From CAZDDA01 sp964568045 (GTDB taxonomy: Bacteria > Bipolaricaulota > Bipolaricaulia > UBA7950 > UBA9294), in assembly GCA_964568045.1 (NCBI GenBank), contig CAZMOL010000005.1, positions 1 to 40,312 on the forward strand: a stretch of DNA of 40,312 nt. The letters run 5' to 3'. The translations under genes were made by a program, and so were the position numbers. A model generated the notes under the pieces. The model saw nothing but the letters and a program-made list of their open reading frames with translations. It was not told the origin of the DNA and made no database searches. Shown here piece after piece: positions 15,301-23,567 of the stretch (position 1 is the stretch's first letter; each line of letters starts with the position of its first letter).

Positions 15301-17184
15301 ATAATCACCCCTCGCTTGATCGCAGCGTTGCGAGCTGCAAAGATCTCGCGCGCCAAAGTCAGACCCCAAATCATGATTCGCTCACCGATGGTCTGTGAGG
15401 TCAGTAACGGAATCTGCCAATACTGCTATGGCTTGGACATGAGTAACCATCGGCCGGTTGAGCTGGGAACGGCAGTCGGAGTGATCGCCGCCCAGTCAGT
15501 CGGTGAGCCAGGCACCCAATTGACCATGCGAACCTTTCACACCGGTGGCGTTGCTGGAGTTGACATTACCCAGGGTCTCCCTCGTGCCGAGGAGTTGTTT
15601 GAGGCACGAAAAACCGTGAAGAGCGCGCAAGCGGAGATATCCCCACTTGACGGACACGTAAGTGCAATCACATTCGGTACCAGCGGCAATCAGGTTGAAA
15701 TCACCGGCGAACGAAGATCTGCCCAAATTCCGTCTCCCCTCGAGTGTGCCACGGTGGGTGAGGAGGTCGACATCACAGATCTCATTGATGCCAAAAGCCC
15801 CTGCACTGGTGAAGTGTATCTGTTGAGTAATGGCGAGCCTCGAGAAATGCTAGTCATCGACACCGCCTCTGGGGATCGTTCCTATCTCCTCCCTCCTGGA
15901 GCAGTTCCACAGGTAAGAGATGGAACCACGGTTGCCGCCGGAGAGGCCCTCACTGAGCGATTCAACATTCAGCCAATCGTAGCGGACAGAAGAGGGACCC
16001 TCCGCTTCCCCGAAGGCAAGGAACGGTCGTTCCAGATAGTGGGACGCGACGAGAGCATCCAGACGTACGAAATCCCCTACGGCGCTCGCATGATGGTTGA
16101 ACCTGGAGCCACTGTGAAGGAAGGCGACCATCTAACATCTAAGTCCAAGCCAATCGTCATTGCAGCCGAGGCGGAGGGAAGAGTGCTGCTGCTTCCCGAG
16201 AGAATTCTCGTCTACAACCCACAGGGCCGCGCGTTGCGATTCCGCCTCACCCCAGACGTAGTGCCATTAAAGGGCAACGGCGAACCAGTGCGCGAAAGCG
16301 AGAAGTTGGTCAAGTTGGAGATCCCTCAAACCACGATTCTGGTCGAGGACATCGAAGACAAAGACGGGATCGCGATAGTTCACTTCCATCCGAAGAGTAC
16401 TGTAGAGATCAATCAAGCAGCGACTGTGCGGACCGGTGACAAAGTAAAGGAAGGGGACCTACTGACCAAAGGGGTGGTTGCGCCCCATACCCTGCTAGAA
16501 GCAGCTGGAGTGCAGAAAGCACGTGAGTACCTGCTCTCTGAGATCCACAAAGTGTATAAGGCTCAAGGTGTGGATATCAATGATAAACACCTTGAAGTAA
16601 TTATTCGCGAGATCTTGAATAATGTCCGCATCGTTGATCGTGGAGACTCACGCTTCCTCCTGAGCGATCTGGTTTCACTCGAGGAGTTCCAGGATGAGGT
16701 GAGAAGACTCATGCGCTGGAATCAGGAGGCAGAACAGACCTGCAGCGAGGCAATCGGGGGAAAAATCGCCGAGGACATCGTGGCTCAAGGCCGCTTGCTC
16801 GCTGCTGCTGATGATTCCCTTACTGAAGATGTGATGGCCGCAGCACAACGGGCGAACCTCAGCCTGATCCGCGTACAGCGGGGCGAAGAGGCCGTAGAGA
16901 TTCCACTGGAAAAGAAACGCCTTCCTATTGGTGAACGCGAACTACTGCGTATCTCTAAAGCGGCCTTGCAGACCAAAGGATGGCTCTCTGCTGCATCGTT
17001 CCAGAGGACAACCAAAGTGCTCGCCGAGGCGGCCTTGCGGGGAGAGATCGACGAGTTGGATGGACTAAAGCCAAGCATCATCGTGGGAAAGAAGATACCA
17101 GCTGGCACTGGCTTTCCCAACATACCCGAAGTCCTACTAAGCGAGCCCGGTGAGCACAGCGAACAGGACCCAGAACAAGCTTGA
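12358..17184 (+). CDS. rpoC: DNA-directed RNA polymerase subunit beta' (interrupted by an N run)
   Basis: The catalytic subunit beta'. The N-terminal zinc ribbon has C63, C65, C78, C81; the Mg-binding NADFDGDQ is at 597-604; the second zinc site spans DCGTTQG to CEVSNGICQYC; the trigger-loop region contains GEPGTQLTMRTFHTGG. Even with 100 N standing for unknown sequence the protein spans about 1608 codons. Extra barrel-sandwich-like modules are visible in the N-terminal part (about residues 180-260) and between FEARK and the VYKAQGVDINDKH motif, where about 310 residues stand in place of E. coli's roughly 85. GAGGGGTGA before the start overlaps the GTG at 12358; a TTG at 12367 is better spaced and may be the true start. 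No rpoB precedes it. The reading frame happens to stay open across the gap. Confidence 0.97.
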   Translation: MNRLISGDDIKRVKLQFASPSVMVGWSHGEVTESETINYRTHRAERGGLYAEEIFGPENDYECACGKYKGKKYEGITCEKCHVLVTDSSVRRVNMAHISLASPVVHFWYLKGVSSLLSRLLGMKKKELQRIAYYETEPIEQALCIVTSSECKEVRPGETLYASEYEILASAFPFTVELAYYVEEAPPVVAEEKGRITVEERRLTNGEKVQAVVVGSQEYPIVGDADLTVDDGDEVKAGATIAERPVGEICSKTAFEMLTDRYGPEIKGEALEREFLDSLIFLVARVKDSAIPLNLGDRLNFLEKRAYERIYPSGFVALTGAAGIKGLLEALDLDKLHQALSDELQRETAVGNQRRLIKRLEVVDQLRASGNNSQDMILDVIPVLPPALRPMIQLEGGKFATTDLNDLYRRIINRNNRLKKLIDMGAPEVILRNERRMLQEAVDALIHNEKRENPIRGRDNRPLKSLSERIHGKHGRLRRNLLGRRVDYSGRAVIVVDPKLKLSQCGLPKKMALELFKPFILHHLESTTFSDFDEIKNKALRGEMPVVWDILEELVKDHPVLLNRAPTLHRLSMQAFEPILVDGEAIHIHPLVCPPYNADFDGDQMAVHLPLSKEAIAEARELMAAPRNILSPANGEPLSLPTQDPVFAYYYLTLMDPESKGAGRCFRDILEARRAEEEGLLELHSPVKIRIDGNLVETTLGRAELNLILPQEIRDYHRVMDRRAIKRLIMDCFHRFGWEQTAEVLDNXXXXXXXXXXXXXXXXXXXXXXXXXXXXXXXXXXRLHRFNPVYGIVTSGARGGPDQVKQLCGMRGPMTGPSGEIIEMPVISNFREGLDIMEYFISTHGGRKGAADTALKTADSGYLTRRLVDASSDTIIRITDCGTTQGVEINPFRFSKTEIMESIEDRIYGRVTSRPIADPSTGEVIVEANQWITREMAAQIGKMEVDLPIGSKKKQERLVGTVSVEDVRDPNSGRVIIQMDEIITPRLIAALRAAKISRAKVRPQIMIRSPMVCEVSNGICQYCYGLDMSNHRPVELGTAVGVIAAQSVGEPGTQLTMRTFHTGGVAGVDITQGLPRAEELFEARKTVKSAQAEISPLDGHVSAITFGTSGNQVEITGERRSAQIPSPLECATVGEEVDITDLIDAKSPCTGEVYLLSNGEPREMLVIDTASGDRSYLLPPGAVPQVRDGTTVAAGEALTERFNIQPIVADRRGTLRFPEGKERSFQIVGRDESIQTYEIPYGARMMVEPGATVKEGDHLTSKSKPIVIAAEAEGRVLLLPERILVYNPQGRALRFRLTPDVVPLKGNGEPVRESEKLVKLEIPQTTILVEDIEDKDGIAIVHFHPKSTVEINQAATVRTGDKVKEGDLLTKGVVAPHTLLEAAGVQKAREYLLSEIHKVYKAQGVDINDKHLEVIIREILNNVRIVDRGDSRFLLSDLVSLEEFQDEVRRLMRWNQEAEQTCSEAIGGKIAEDIVAQGRLLAAADDSLTEDVMAAAQRANLSLIRVQRGEEAVEIPLEKKRLPIGERELLRISKAALQTKGWLSAASFQRTTKVLAEAALRGEIDELDGLKPSIIVGKKIPAGTGFPNIPEVLLSEPGEHSEQDPEQA
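14601..14700. other. Assembly gap (100 N) inside rpoC
   Basis: Exactly 100 N, a conventional placeholder for a gap of unknown size. Comparing the flanks (EQTAEVLDN and NPVYGIVTSGARGG) with E. coli RpoC, about 80 residues should lie between them, whereas the placeholder allows 33. The true gap is therefore probably nearer 240 nt. Confidence 0.95.
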
Positions 17185-17209
17185 CAGATCCTACGTGTGA
17201 TTCTATAAT
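17181..17209 (+). promoter_or_regulatory. Perfect-consensus sigma70 promoter for rpsL-rpsG-fusA
   Basis: TTGACA (17181-17186), a 17-nt spacer and TATAAT (17204-17209) match the consensus at every base. The rpoC stop codon TGA (17182-17184) lies inside the -35 box. The start point would be near 17216, 17 nt before the rpsL ATG, with GGAG in between. It should give ribosomal genes a transcript independent of rpoC. Confidence 0.85.
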
Positions 17210-17232
17210 TCCCCACGGTTTGGAGTGATAAA

Positions 17233-17604
17233 ATGCCTACAATCAATCAACTCATCCGACTAGGGAGAAAGACAAAAGCGAAGAAGAGCAAGGCACCGGC
17301 ATTGGCTTCGTGTCCACAGCGCCGCGGTGTTTGCACCCGCGTGTACACGCGCACTCCGAAAAAACCAAATTCGGCACTGCGCAAGGTAGCGCGTGTACGC
17401 CTTAGCAATGGGAAGGAAGTCACTGCGTACATCGGCGGGGAAGGTCATAACCTTCAGGAGCACTCTATGGTCCTAGTGCGCGGTGGACGCGTGAAGGATT
17501 TGCCGGGAGTGCGGTACCACATCGTCCGCGGCACGCTGGATACAGAAGGGGTTGAAGACCGCCGGCAAGGGCGCTCGAAGTACGGATCCAAGAGGGGTAG
17601 CTAG
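17233..17604 (+). CDS. rpsL: 30S ribosomal protein S12
   Basis: S12 (uS12), 123 residues, part of the decoding centre of the small subunit. The conserved PKKPNSALRKVARVRL and the RGGRVKDLPGVRYHIVRG loop are intact; the latter contains the lysine tied to streptomycin resistance and the Asp that is beta-methylthiolated in other bacteria. GGAG lies 7 nt before the ATG. It is the first gene after the consensus promoter over the rpoC stop codon and is followed after 2 nt by rpsG. Confidence 0.98.
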   Translation: MPTINQLIRLGRKTKAKKSKAPALASCPQRRGVCTRVYTRTPKKPNSALRKVARVRLSNGKEVTAYIGGEGHNLQEHSMVLVRGGRVKDLPGVRYHIVRGTLDTEGVEDRRQGRSKYGSKRGS

Positions 17605-17606
17605 CG

Positions 17607-18065
17607 ATGCAGTTATCAGGCCGTGATGTCAAACCGGACATCAAGCACAACAGCAAACTCCTCTCCAAACTGATCAACTACGTGATGCTGGACGGTAAAA
17701 AGTCAGTGGCAGAGCGTATCATCTATGCATCATTGGAGGAAATCGATAAACGTAGCGACGCCTCCTCCCTCGAAGTCTTCAGCAGTGCAATCGCCAACTG
17801 CTCCCCTCGCCTTGAAGTCCGCACCCGGCGTGTAGGTGGTGCGAACTACCAGGTTCCCTACGAGGTCCCACCTGCCCGTCAAACCACATTAGCTCTCCGC
17901 TGGATCGTTCGGGCCGCGCGGGAGCGAAGTGAGAATACGATGACCACCCGCCTTGCCATGGAGATCATGGAAGCAGCACGCAAGGAAGGAAAAGCTTACA
18001 ACAAGCGGCTCGACGTCCACCGCATGGCTGAAGCAAACCGAGCTTTCGCCCACTACCGCTGGTAG
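17607..18065 (+). CDS. rpsG: 30S ribosomal protein S7
   Basis: S7 (uS7), 152 residues, the 16S rRNA 3'-domain assembly initiator near the E site. Signature stretches: GKKSVAERIIYASLEEI, RRVGGANYQVPYEVPPARQ and the C-terminal KRLDVHRMAEANRAFAHYRW. The ATG is 2 nt past the rpsL stop; AGAGGGG in the end of rpsL serves as ribosome site. The 51 nt to fusA are the widest gap between rpsL and rpsJ. Confidence 0.98.
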   Translation: MQLSGRDVKPDIKHNSKLLSKLINYVMLDGKKSVAERIIYASLEEIDKRSDASSLEVFSSAIANCSPRLEVRTRRVGGANYQVPYEVPPARQTTLALRWIVRAARERSENTMTTRLAMEIMEAARKEGKAYNKRLDVHRMAEANRAFAHYRW

Positions 18066-18116
18066 TACGAGGCAGATCCTTAGTTTTCCCGTGACAAAGA
18101 CGAAGAAGGGGACACT

Positions 18117-20192
18117 GTGGCTTCTGACTATCCCTCTAAGATAGGGAAAATTCGCAACATTGGCATCATGGCTCATATCGATGCCGGCAAGACCACCACC
18201 ACGGAGCGAATGCTCTACTACACTGGCCGCACACACAAGATGGGCGAAGTGCACGAGGGTGACACCGAGATGGATTGGATGACCCAGGAACGGGAGCGCG
18301 GCATTACCATCACGTCCGCAGCAACGACCTGTCCGTGGCGTAAGCATCTAATCAATATCATCGATACCCCCGGTCATGTTGATTTCACCGCTGAGGTCGA
18401 ACGCTCACTACGCGTTCTCGACGGCGGGGTCGTAATCTTTTCTGGGGTAGAAATGGTCGAATCACAATCCGAAGCAGTATGGCGGCAGGCCGACCGTTAT
18501 CGGATACCGCGAGTAGCGTTTGTGAACAAACTTGATCGCAACGAATCAAGCTTCGCTCAGACCTTGACTATGATTGAGGAACGGTTGGCGGTACGCGTCG
18601 TGCCACTGCAACTCCCCTACCGAGATGAGAATCGCCGCCTAGTCGGAATGGTGGACCTCCTGGAACGCCGCTTAATCGTCTGGGAGACAGAAAGTAGAGG
18701 GGAGACGTACGAGCTTCTCCCTGTGCCCGATCCCGTTAGGGAAGACGTCGAACATTATCGAGAAATGGCAATCGAAAGGGTGGCCGAGTTCGACGATCAG
18801 GTAATGGAAGCCTACCTTGAAGGCGGAGAAGTCAATCGAGCGGCGTTCCAAGCAGGTCTAAGGCGGGGGTGCATCGAACAAGCCGCCGTGCCTGTTCTAG
18901 GTGGGGCGGCCTTTCAGAACCAGGGAATCCAACCACTCCTTGACGCGATCGTTCACTTTCTGCCTTCGCCGATCGACATACCACCAATACGGGGGATTGA
19001 CAGCGAGGAGATCCGCTTGGCGAAGATCGAGCAACCCTTTTCCGCCCTCGCGTTCAAGGTCGTCACTGACCGCTATACCGGTCGATTGGTCTTCGTCCGT
19101 GTCTATTCGGGGAGGGCCAAGGTCGGTGAGTATCTTCTCAACTCATCAACGGGACAAAACGTGCGACTCACCAAGATTTTCCGTATGCACGCCAATCAGC
19201 GCACCCCGTTGGACGAAGCCCAGGTTGGTGATATTGTGGCCGTTGTCGGCTCACGAGATATTGCAACAGGCGACACGCTCTGCGAAAAGTCTGCGCCGAT
19301 TCTCTTGGAGAAAATCGAGTTCCCCGAGCCAGTAGTGTTTGCTGCCGTCGAACCCCGCACTGAGGCTGAACAGGAGCCTCTCTCAAAGGGACTGGCGAAA
19401 CTCGCAACGGAGGATCCAACCTTTCGTATCCGTGTGGACAAGACGACAAACCAGACAATCATCTCGGGAATGGGAGAACTCCACTTGGAAGTCCTAATAC
19501 GGAGGCTTCGCGAGGAACATGGAGTAACGGCCCACGTTGGAAAGCCGCAAGTAGCCTACCGCGAGACACTGCGCGAGCCAATCGAAATTGAGGAGAAATT
19601 CATCAAACAGACAGGTGGACGCGGTCAATACGGGCATGTTGTGGTCCGGTTTGAGCCCCTCGCTCGCGAGGACGGGTTTCGATTCACAAACACCCTCAAA
19701 GATGATGAGATTCCGAGACAATACCGCGCAGCAGTCGAGGTTTGGCTTAGAGAGGCGTTGACAAACGGCCCTCTTGCCGGTTATCCTTTGGTGGATGTGG
19801 GAGCCACCTTGGTCGGTGGTTCTTTTCACCCAGTTGATTCGTCGGAGTTGGCCTTCCAAGCGGCTGCGGCAGCAGTACTCCGTAAGGCTTATGAGAAGGG
19901 TAGGTTTGACCTTCTTGAGCCGATTTTGGAGGGGGAGGTGATCACTCCGGCGGAATATGTGGGTGAGGTAATGGAGGACCTGGCACGCAGGCGCGGGGAG
20001 GTTGGCGAGCTGCGGGTACAGGATTCGATACAGATTGTGTTTGTCGCTGTTCCGCTGGCAGAGACATTCGGCTATGCCACGCGGCTGCGCTCGTTAACAC
20101 AAGGGCGGGCCACCTATACGTTGCGAGTGGCTCGTTACGAAGTGGTCCCGGAAGGACTGAAGGAAGAGATCATAAGAAGTCGAGGTTACTGA
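18117..20192 (+). CDS. fusA: Elongation factor G
   Basis: Translocation GTPase of 691 residues. G1 is AHIDAGKTT, switch-I region RGITITSAATT, G3 DTPGH and G4 NKLD, followed by domains II-V including the GGRGQYGHVVVRFEP stretch of domain IV. The GTG start is set by AAGGGGA 5 nt upstream and gives the usual short N terminus. After G3 it reads FSGVEMVESQSEAVWRQA, slightly unlike the common AVGGVEPQSETVWRQA, and domain II starts soon after, so this could be a divergent EF-G; its place in the str operon argues for the main translocase. tuf, normally next, is absent. Confidence 0.95.
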   Translation: MASDYPSKIGKIRNIGIMAHIDAGKTTTTERMLYYTGRTHKMGEVHEGDTEMDWMTQERERGITITSAATTCPWRKHLINIIDTPGHVDFTAEVERSLRVLDGGVVIFSGVEMVESQSEAVWRQADRYRIPRVAFVNKLDRNESSFAQTLTMIEERLAVRVVPLQLPYRDENRRLVGMVDLLERRLIVWETESRGETYELLPVPDPVREDVEHYREMAIERVAEFDDQVMEAYLEGGEVNRAAFQAGLRRGCIEQAAVPVLGGAAFQNQGIQPLLDAIVHFLPSPIDIPPIRGIDSEEIRLAKIEQPFSALAFKVVTDRYTGRLVFVRVYSGRAKVGEYLLNSSTGQNVRLTKIFRMHANQRTPLDEAQVGDIVAVVGSRDIATGDTLCEKSAPILLEKIEFPEPVVFAAVEPRTEAEQEPLSKGLAKLATEDPTFRIRVDKTTNQTIISGMGELHLEVLIRRLREEHGVTAHVGKPQVAYRETLREPIEIEEKFIKQTGGRGQYGHVVVRFEPLAREDGFRFTNTLKDDEIPRQYRAAVEVWLREALTNGPLAGYPLVDVGATLVGGSFHPVDSSELAFQAAAAAVLRKAYEKGRFDLLEPILEGEVITPAEYVGEVMEDLARRRGEVGELRVQDSIQIVFVAVPLAETFGYATRLRSLTQGRATYTLRVARYEVVPEGLKEEIIRSRGY

Positions 20193-20194
20193 CC

Positions 20195-20503
20195 ATGGCG
20201 AGAGAAAAGATCAGAATCAAGCTGCGAGGCTATGACCATGAGCTGGTTGACTCCTCAATCAGGAAGATCGTAGAGTCAGCACAAGAGACTCGGGCCAAGA
20301 TCTCCGGTCCCATTCCACTCCCAACGGAAAGGCGTATCTACACCGTCCTACGCTCTCCCCACATCGACAAACGGTCGATGGAACACTTCGAACGACGAAT
20401 CCACACTCGACTGCTCGATATCAAGGAGCCAACATCGGAGACCATCACTGCCCTGATGGATATCGAGCTTCCTACCGGAATCGACATCGAGATCAAACTG
20501 TAG
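20195..20503 (+). CDS. rpsJ: 30S ribosomal protein S10
   Basis: S10 (uS10), 102 residues, with IRIKLRGYDHELVDSS at the start and the HIDKRSMEHFERRIHTR loop; it also acts as NusE in antitermination complexes of other bacteria. It begins 2 nt after fusA, using GAGG inside the fusA end. It opens the S10 block, here fused directly to the str block with no tuf between. Confidence 0.98.
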   Translation: MAREKIRIKLRGYDHELVDSSIRKIVESAQETRAKISGPIPLPTERRIYTVLRSPHIDKRSMEHFERRIHTRLLDIKEPTSETITALMDIELPTGIDIEIKL

Positions 20504-20523
20504 GATGGACGGAGGTTAGGCGC

Positions 20524-21147
20524 ATGGCTTTGGGAATCTTGGCACAGAAGATTGGCATGACGCAGATGTTTGTCGAGGATCGCGCTGTTGGGGCAACGGT
20601 GTTCGAGGCTCATCCTTGCACGGTGGTGCAAATCAAGACTGTAGAAACAGACGGATACAACGCACTCCAACTCGGCTACCAAGAGCTTGCGGAGCGAAAG
20701 GCAACGCACCCCCTGCAGGGGCATTACAAGAAAGCCGGAATCTCCCCGCATCGGCATCTGTTTGAGGCCCGGGTAGACGATCCCACAGCTTATCAGATCG
20801 GCGACAAAGTCAGTGTAAGCATTTTTTCCGAGGGGGAGAAGATCGACGCCAGCGGGATCTCGCGCGGGTTGGGGTTTCAGGGAGTAGTCAAACGATGGAA
20901 TTTCGCTGGGGGGCCGAAATCGCACGGCTCCCATTTTCATAGACGTCCCGGATCCGTGGGGAATTGTGTTGAGCCGGGACGCGTGATCAAAGGGAAGAAG
21001 CTTCCGGGTCAAGCGGGAAGGTGTCGCATCACCGTAAAAGGTTTGAAGGTCTTACGTGTCGATCCAGAGAAGAACCTGCTAATCCTCAAAGGAGCGACCC
21101 CGGGGCCGCGAGGGTCCATCCTACAACTGAGGAAGGGTCATGGTTGA
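20524..21147 (+). CDS. rplC: 50S ribosomal protein L3
   Basis: L3 (uL3), 207 residues, early 50S assembly protein reaching toward the peptidyl-transferase centre. The N-terminal GILAQKIGMTQMF and the extended loop KSHGSHFHRRPGSVG, followed by GRVIKGKKLPGQAG, are characteristic. GGAGG precedes the ATG. The end overlaps rplD by 8 nt, indicating translational coupling. Confidence 0.98.
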   Translation: MALGILAQKIGMTQMFVEDRAVGATVFEAHPCTVVQIKTVETDGYNALQLGYQELAERKATHPLQGHYKKAGISPHRHLFEARVDDPTAYQIGDKVSVSIFSEGEKIDASGISRGLGFQGVVKRWNFAGGPKSHGSHFHRRPGSVGNCVEPGRVIKGKKLPGQAGRCRITVKGLKVLRVDPEKNLLILKGATPGPRGSILQLRKGHG

Positions 21148-21772
21148 AGCGAAGTTATATGCCTCTGATGAAGCTGTAGGGCCCCAGGATTTCGAACTGG
21201 AAGAGGGGATCTTCGGTGCAACAGTCAATGCCGACCTGTTGTATAGAACCGTACGCGCGCAGCTTTTAAATCGACGTCAGGGGACGAGCTCGACCAAATC
21301 GCGCAGCGAGGTGCGCGGCGGCGGCCGGAAGCCTTGGCGGCAGAAAGGAACGGGCCGTGCTCGTGCAGGGTCACGCCGTTCGCCTCTTTGGGTTGGAGGT
21401 GGTGTTACCTTCGGCCCGAAACCGCGTACCTATCATGTCAAACTGACGAAGAAGATGCGCCGTCAGGCGCTTATCTCTGCGCTCTCCGACCGCGCCAACG
21501 AAGGAAGAATCGTCCTAGTCGATCGGATGATGTTTGAGGAGCCAAGGACCAAAGCTGCTCTTGCTTTGCTGGATCGCCTAGAGATGAGCACCTCGACTCT
21601 GGTAGTCGTCGGAGCCGACGAGTATAATCGACCAGTTCGAAAGTCCTTTTCCAACCTCGCCCAGACCAAGTGCCTGGCCTGTAGCGGGCTCAATGTATAC
21701 GATGTCCTGCGACATGAAGGACTCATATTGACTCTGGAAGCACTGGAGGAATTGAAGGACAGGTTCTCGTAA
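21140..21772 (+). CDS. rplD: 50S ribosomal protein L4
   Basis: L4 (uL4), 210 residues, lining the exit tunnel. The tunnel loop RGGGRKPWRQKGTGRARAGS is intact. In many bacteria L4 also represses its own operon; no L4-binding leader is evident here because rpsJ follows fusA directly. GAGGAAGG in the end of rplC serves as ribosome site; the stop overlaps the next ATG by one base. Confidence 0.97.
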   Translation: MVEAKLYASDEAVGPQDFELEEGIFGATVNADLLYRTVRAQLLNRRQGTSSTKSRSEVRGGGRKPWRQKGTGRARAGSRRSPLWVGGGVTFGPKPRTYHVKLTKKMRRQALISALSDRANEGRIVLVDRMMFEEPRTKAALALLDRLEMSTSTLVVVGADEYNRPVRKSFSNLAQTKCLACSGLNVYDVLRHEGLILTLEALEELKDRFS

Positions 21773-22077
21773 TGACGAAACTGAAACTAAGGCATGCTGA
21801 GGATATTGTTCTTGCTCCGATCCTGACTGAGGAAACGTGGGAGAATCAACAGGAGAACAAGTACGCGTTTCGCGTAGCTCTCGGTGCCAACAAGATCGAG
21901 ATCAAGAAAGCGGTTGAGGAGCTGTTCAAAGTGAAGGTCGAAAAAGTGTGGACAGCCAATAGGAAAGGAAAGCCCCGTCGCGAGCGCCTTAATCAGATGC
22001 ACGGTCGAACGCCTCGCTGGCGAAAGGCCATCGTACGTCTGGCCCCAAGTGACCGAATCGATGTGATGGGAGGATAA
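21772..22077 (+). CDS. rplW: 50S ribosomal protein L23
   Basis: L23 (uL23), 101 residues, at the tunnel exit where SRP and trigger factor dock. It has the typical ILTEETWENQQENKYAFRV start, IEIKKAVEELFKVKVEKVWT core and a basic loop. It starts in the TAATG overlap with rplD. Confidence 0.97.
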   Translation: MTKLKLRHAEDIVLAPILTEETWENQQENKYAFRVALGANKIEIKKAVEELFKVKVEKVWTANRKGKPRRERLNQMHGRTPRWRKAIVRLAPSDRIDVMGG

Positions 22078-22083
22078 GCAGGC

Positions 22084-22920
22084 ATGGCTCTGAAAACATT
22101 TAAGCCAACATCGCCGGGGCAGCGTCATACGAGCCTTCCTGATTACAGTGAACTGTCTTTGGTCTCTCCAGAGAAAAGTCTTCTTCGACCGTTGCGCAAG
22201 ACCGGTGGCAGAAATTTCCAAGGGAGAACTACCGTTCGGTGGCGCGGTGGCGGGCACAAGCGCCGTTATCGGCTCATCGATTTCGCCCGTGACAAGGACG
22301 GGATCCCAGCCCGCGTCGTCTCGCGGGAGTACGACCCAAACCGATCAGCGTGGATCACACTTCTCCACTACGCCGATGGCGAGAAGCGGTATATCCTCTC
22401 CCCGGTCTCACTAGAGACCGGCAGAGTGGTCGAGGCGGGGGAACAGGCTGAGGTTCAAGTCGGAAACACCATGCCATTACGACGGATCCCGCTGGGTGCT
22501 GAGATTCACAATTTGGAGTTACGCGTCGGTAGTGGGGGCAAGGTAGCCCGCTCTGCAGGGACATCAGCAAAGTTGATTGGCAAGGAGGGCGATCGGGCGC
22601 ACGTACGTTTGCCTTCTGGCGAAGTGCGAATCTTCAACACAGCGTGCCGAGCCACAATCGGTGTCGTGTCCAACCCCGATCACAAGAATGTCAAGCACGG
22701 AAAGGCAGGACGGATTCGCCACCTGGGACACAGGCCCAAGGTGCGGGGGGTAGCAATGAACCCGGTCGATCATCCGCACGGCGGTGGGGAGGGACGTGCA
22801 CGTGTGGGCCGGCCGCAAGTCTCGCCAACCGGGAAGCTGGCAAAGGGTGGACGGACAAGAAAGAAGCGAAAACGTAGCGACGCCCTGATTGTACGTAGAG
22901 CTGGCAAGGGAAGACGGTAA
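22084..22920 (+). CDS. rplB: 50S ribosomal protein L2
   Basis: L2 (uL2), 278 residues, needed for subunit joining and peptidyl transfer. The RWRGGGHKRRYRLIDF segment and the invariant MNPVDHPHGGGEGR loop, with its essential histidine, are intact; the C terminus is strongly basic. It starts 6 nt after rplW. Confidence 0.98.
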   Translation: MALKTFKPTSPGQRHTSLPDYSELSLVSPEKSLLRPLRKTGGRNFQGRTTVRWRGGGHKRRYRLIDFARDKDGIPARVVSREYDPNRSAWITLLHYADGEKRYILSPVSLETGRVVEAGEQAEVQVGNTMPLRRIPLGAEIHNLELRVGSGGKVARSAGTSAKLIGKEGDRAHVRLPSGEVRIFNTACRATIGVVSNPDHKNVKHGKAGRIRHLGHRPKVRGVAMNPVDHPHGGGEGRARVGRPQVSPTGKLAKGGRTRKKRKRSDALIVRRAGKGRR

Positions 22921-22929
22921 GGAGAGCGT

Positions 22930-23214
22930 ATGCCCAGGTCAACGAAGAAAGGACCATACGTCAAGGAAAGCCTCCTCAACAAAATCCGGCGGGCAAAAAG
23001 AGGGGAGCTCGAAGAGATTATCACGTGGTCGCGGAGTTCCATGATTACGCCGGAGATGGTCGGACTAACAATTAAAGTTCATAACGGCAAAGTGCACGTA
23101 CCTGTGTACATTATAGAAAACATGGTGGGCCACAAGTTGGGTGAGTTCGCACCAACGCGAACCTTCCGTGCACACGGTGGAACGAAGAAGAAACGGGCAC
23201 CCGGCCTGACCTAG
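22930..23214 (+). CDS. rpsS: 30S ribosomal protein S19
   Basis: S19 (uS19), 94 residues, in the head of the 30S subunit next to S13. Typical MPRSTKKGPYVKE start, TWSRSSMITPEMVGLTIKVHNG core and GHKLGEFAPTRTFRAHG end. AAGGAGAG precedes the ATG; 9-nt gap after rplB. Confidence 0.98.
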   Translation: MPRSTKKGPYVKESLLNKIRRAKRGELEEIITWSRSSMITPEMVGLTIKVHNGKVHVPVYIIENMVGHKLGEFAPTRTFRAHGGTKKKRAPGLT

Positions 23215-23225
23215 GGAGGGATACT

Positions 23226-23567
23226 ATGGAAGCACGGGCAGTGACAAGGTTTGTCCGCGTGTCTCCGCGCAAGGCAAGACTTGTGATCGACGGCATCCGC
23301 GGCAAGGACGTAAATGAGGCCCTCCGTATCGTTTCCCTGTCCAATAAGAAGGCGGCGCGGCCAATTCGCAAGACATTGGAATCGGCGATCGCCAATGCAG
23401 AGAACACCTACGATATCAACATAGATCGACTATTTGTCCAGCGTGCCGTTGTGGATATGGGGCGCTCGTATCGACGTTTGAAACCACGAGCAATGGGGCG
23501 GGCAGATATCATTCGCCGTCCGTCGAGCCATGTCACTATCATATTAGGTGAGAAGAAAGAGGAATAA
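23226..23567 (+). CDS. rplV: 50S ribosomal protein L22
   Basis: L22 (uL22), 113 residues, whose hairpin forms part of the tunnel constriction. RVSPRKARLVIDGIRGK and the MGRSYRRLKPRAMGRAD hairpin are clear. GGGAGG lies before the ATG and the stop overlaps rpsC as TAATG. Confidence 0.98.
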   Translation: MEARAVTRFVRVSPRKARLVIDGIRGKDVNEALRIVSLSNKKAARPIRKTLESAIANAENTYDINIDRLFVQRAVVDMGRSYRRLKPRAMGRADIIRRPSSHVTIILGEKKEE

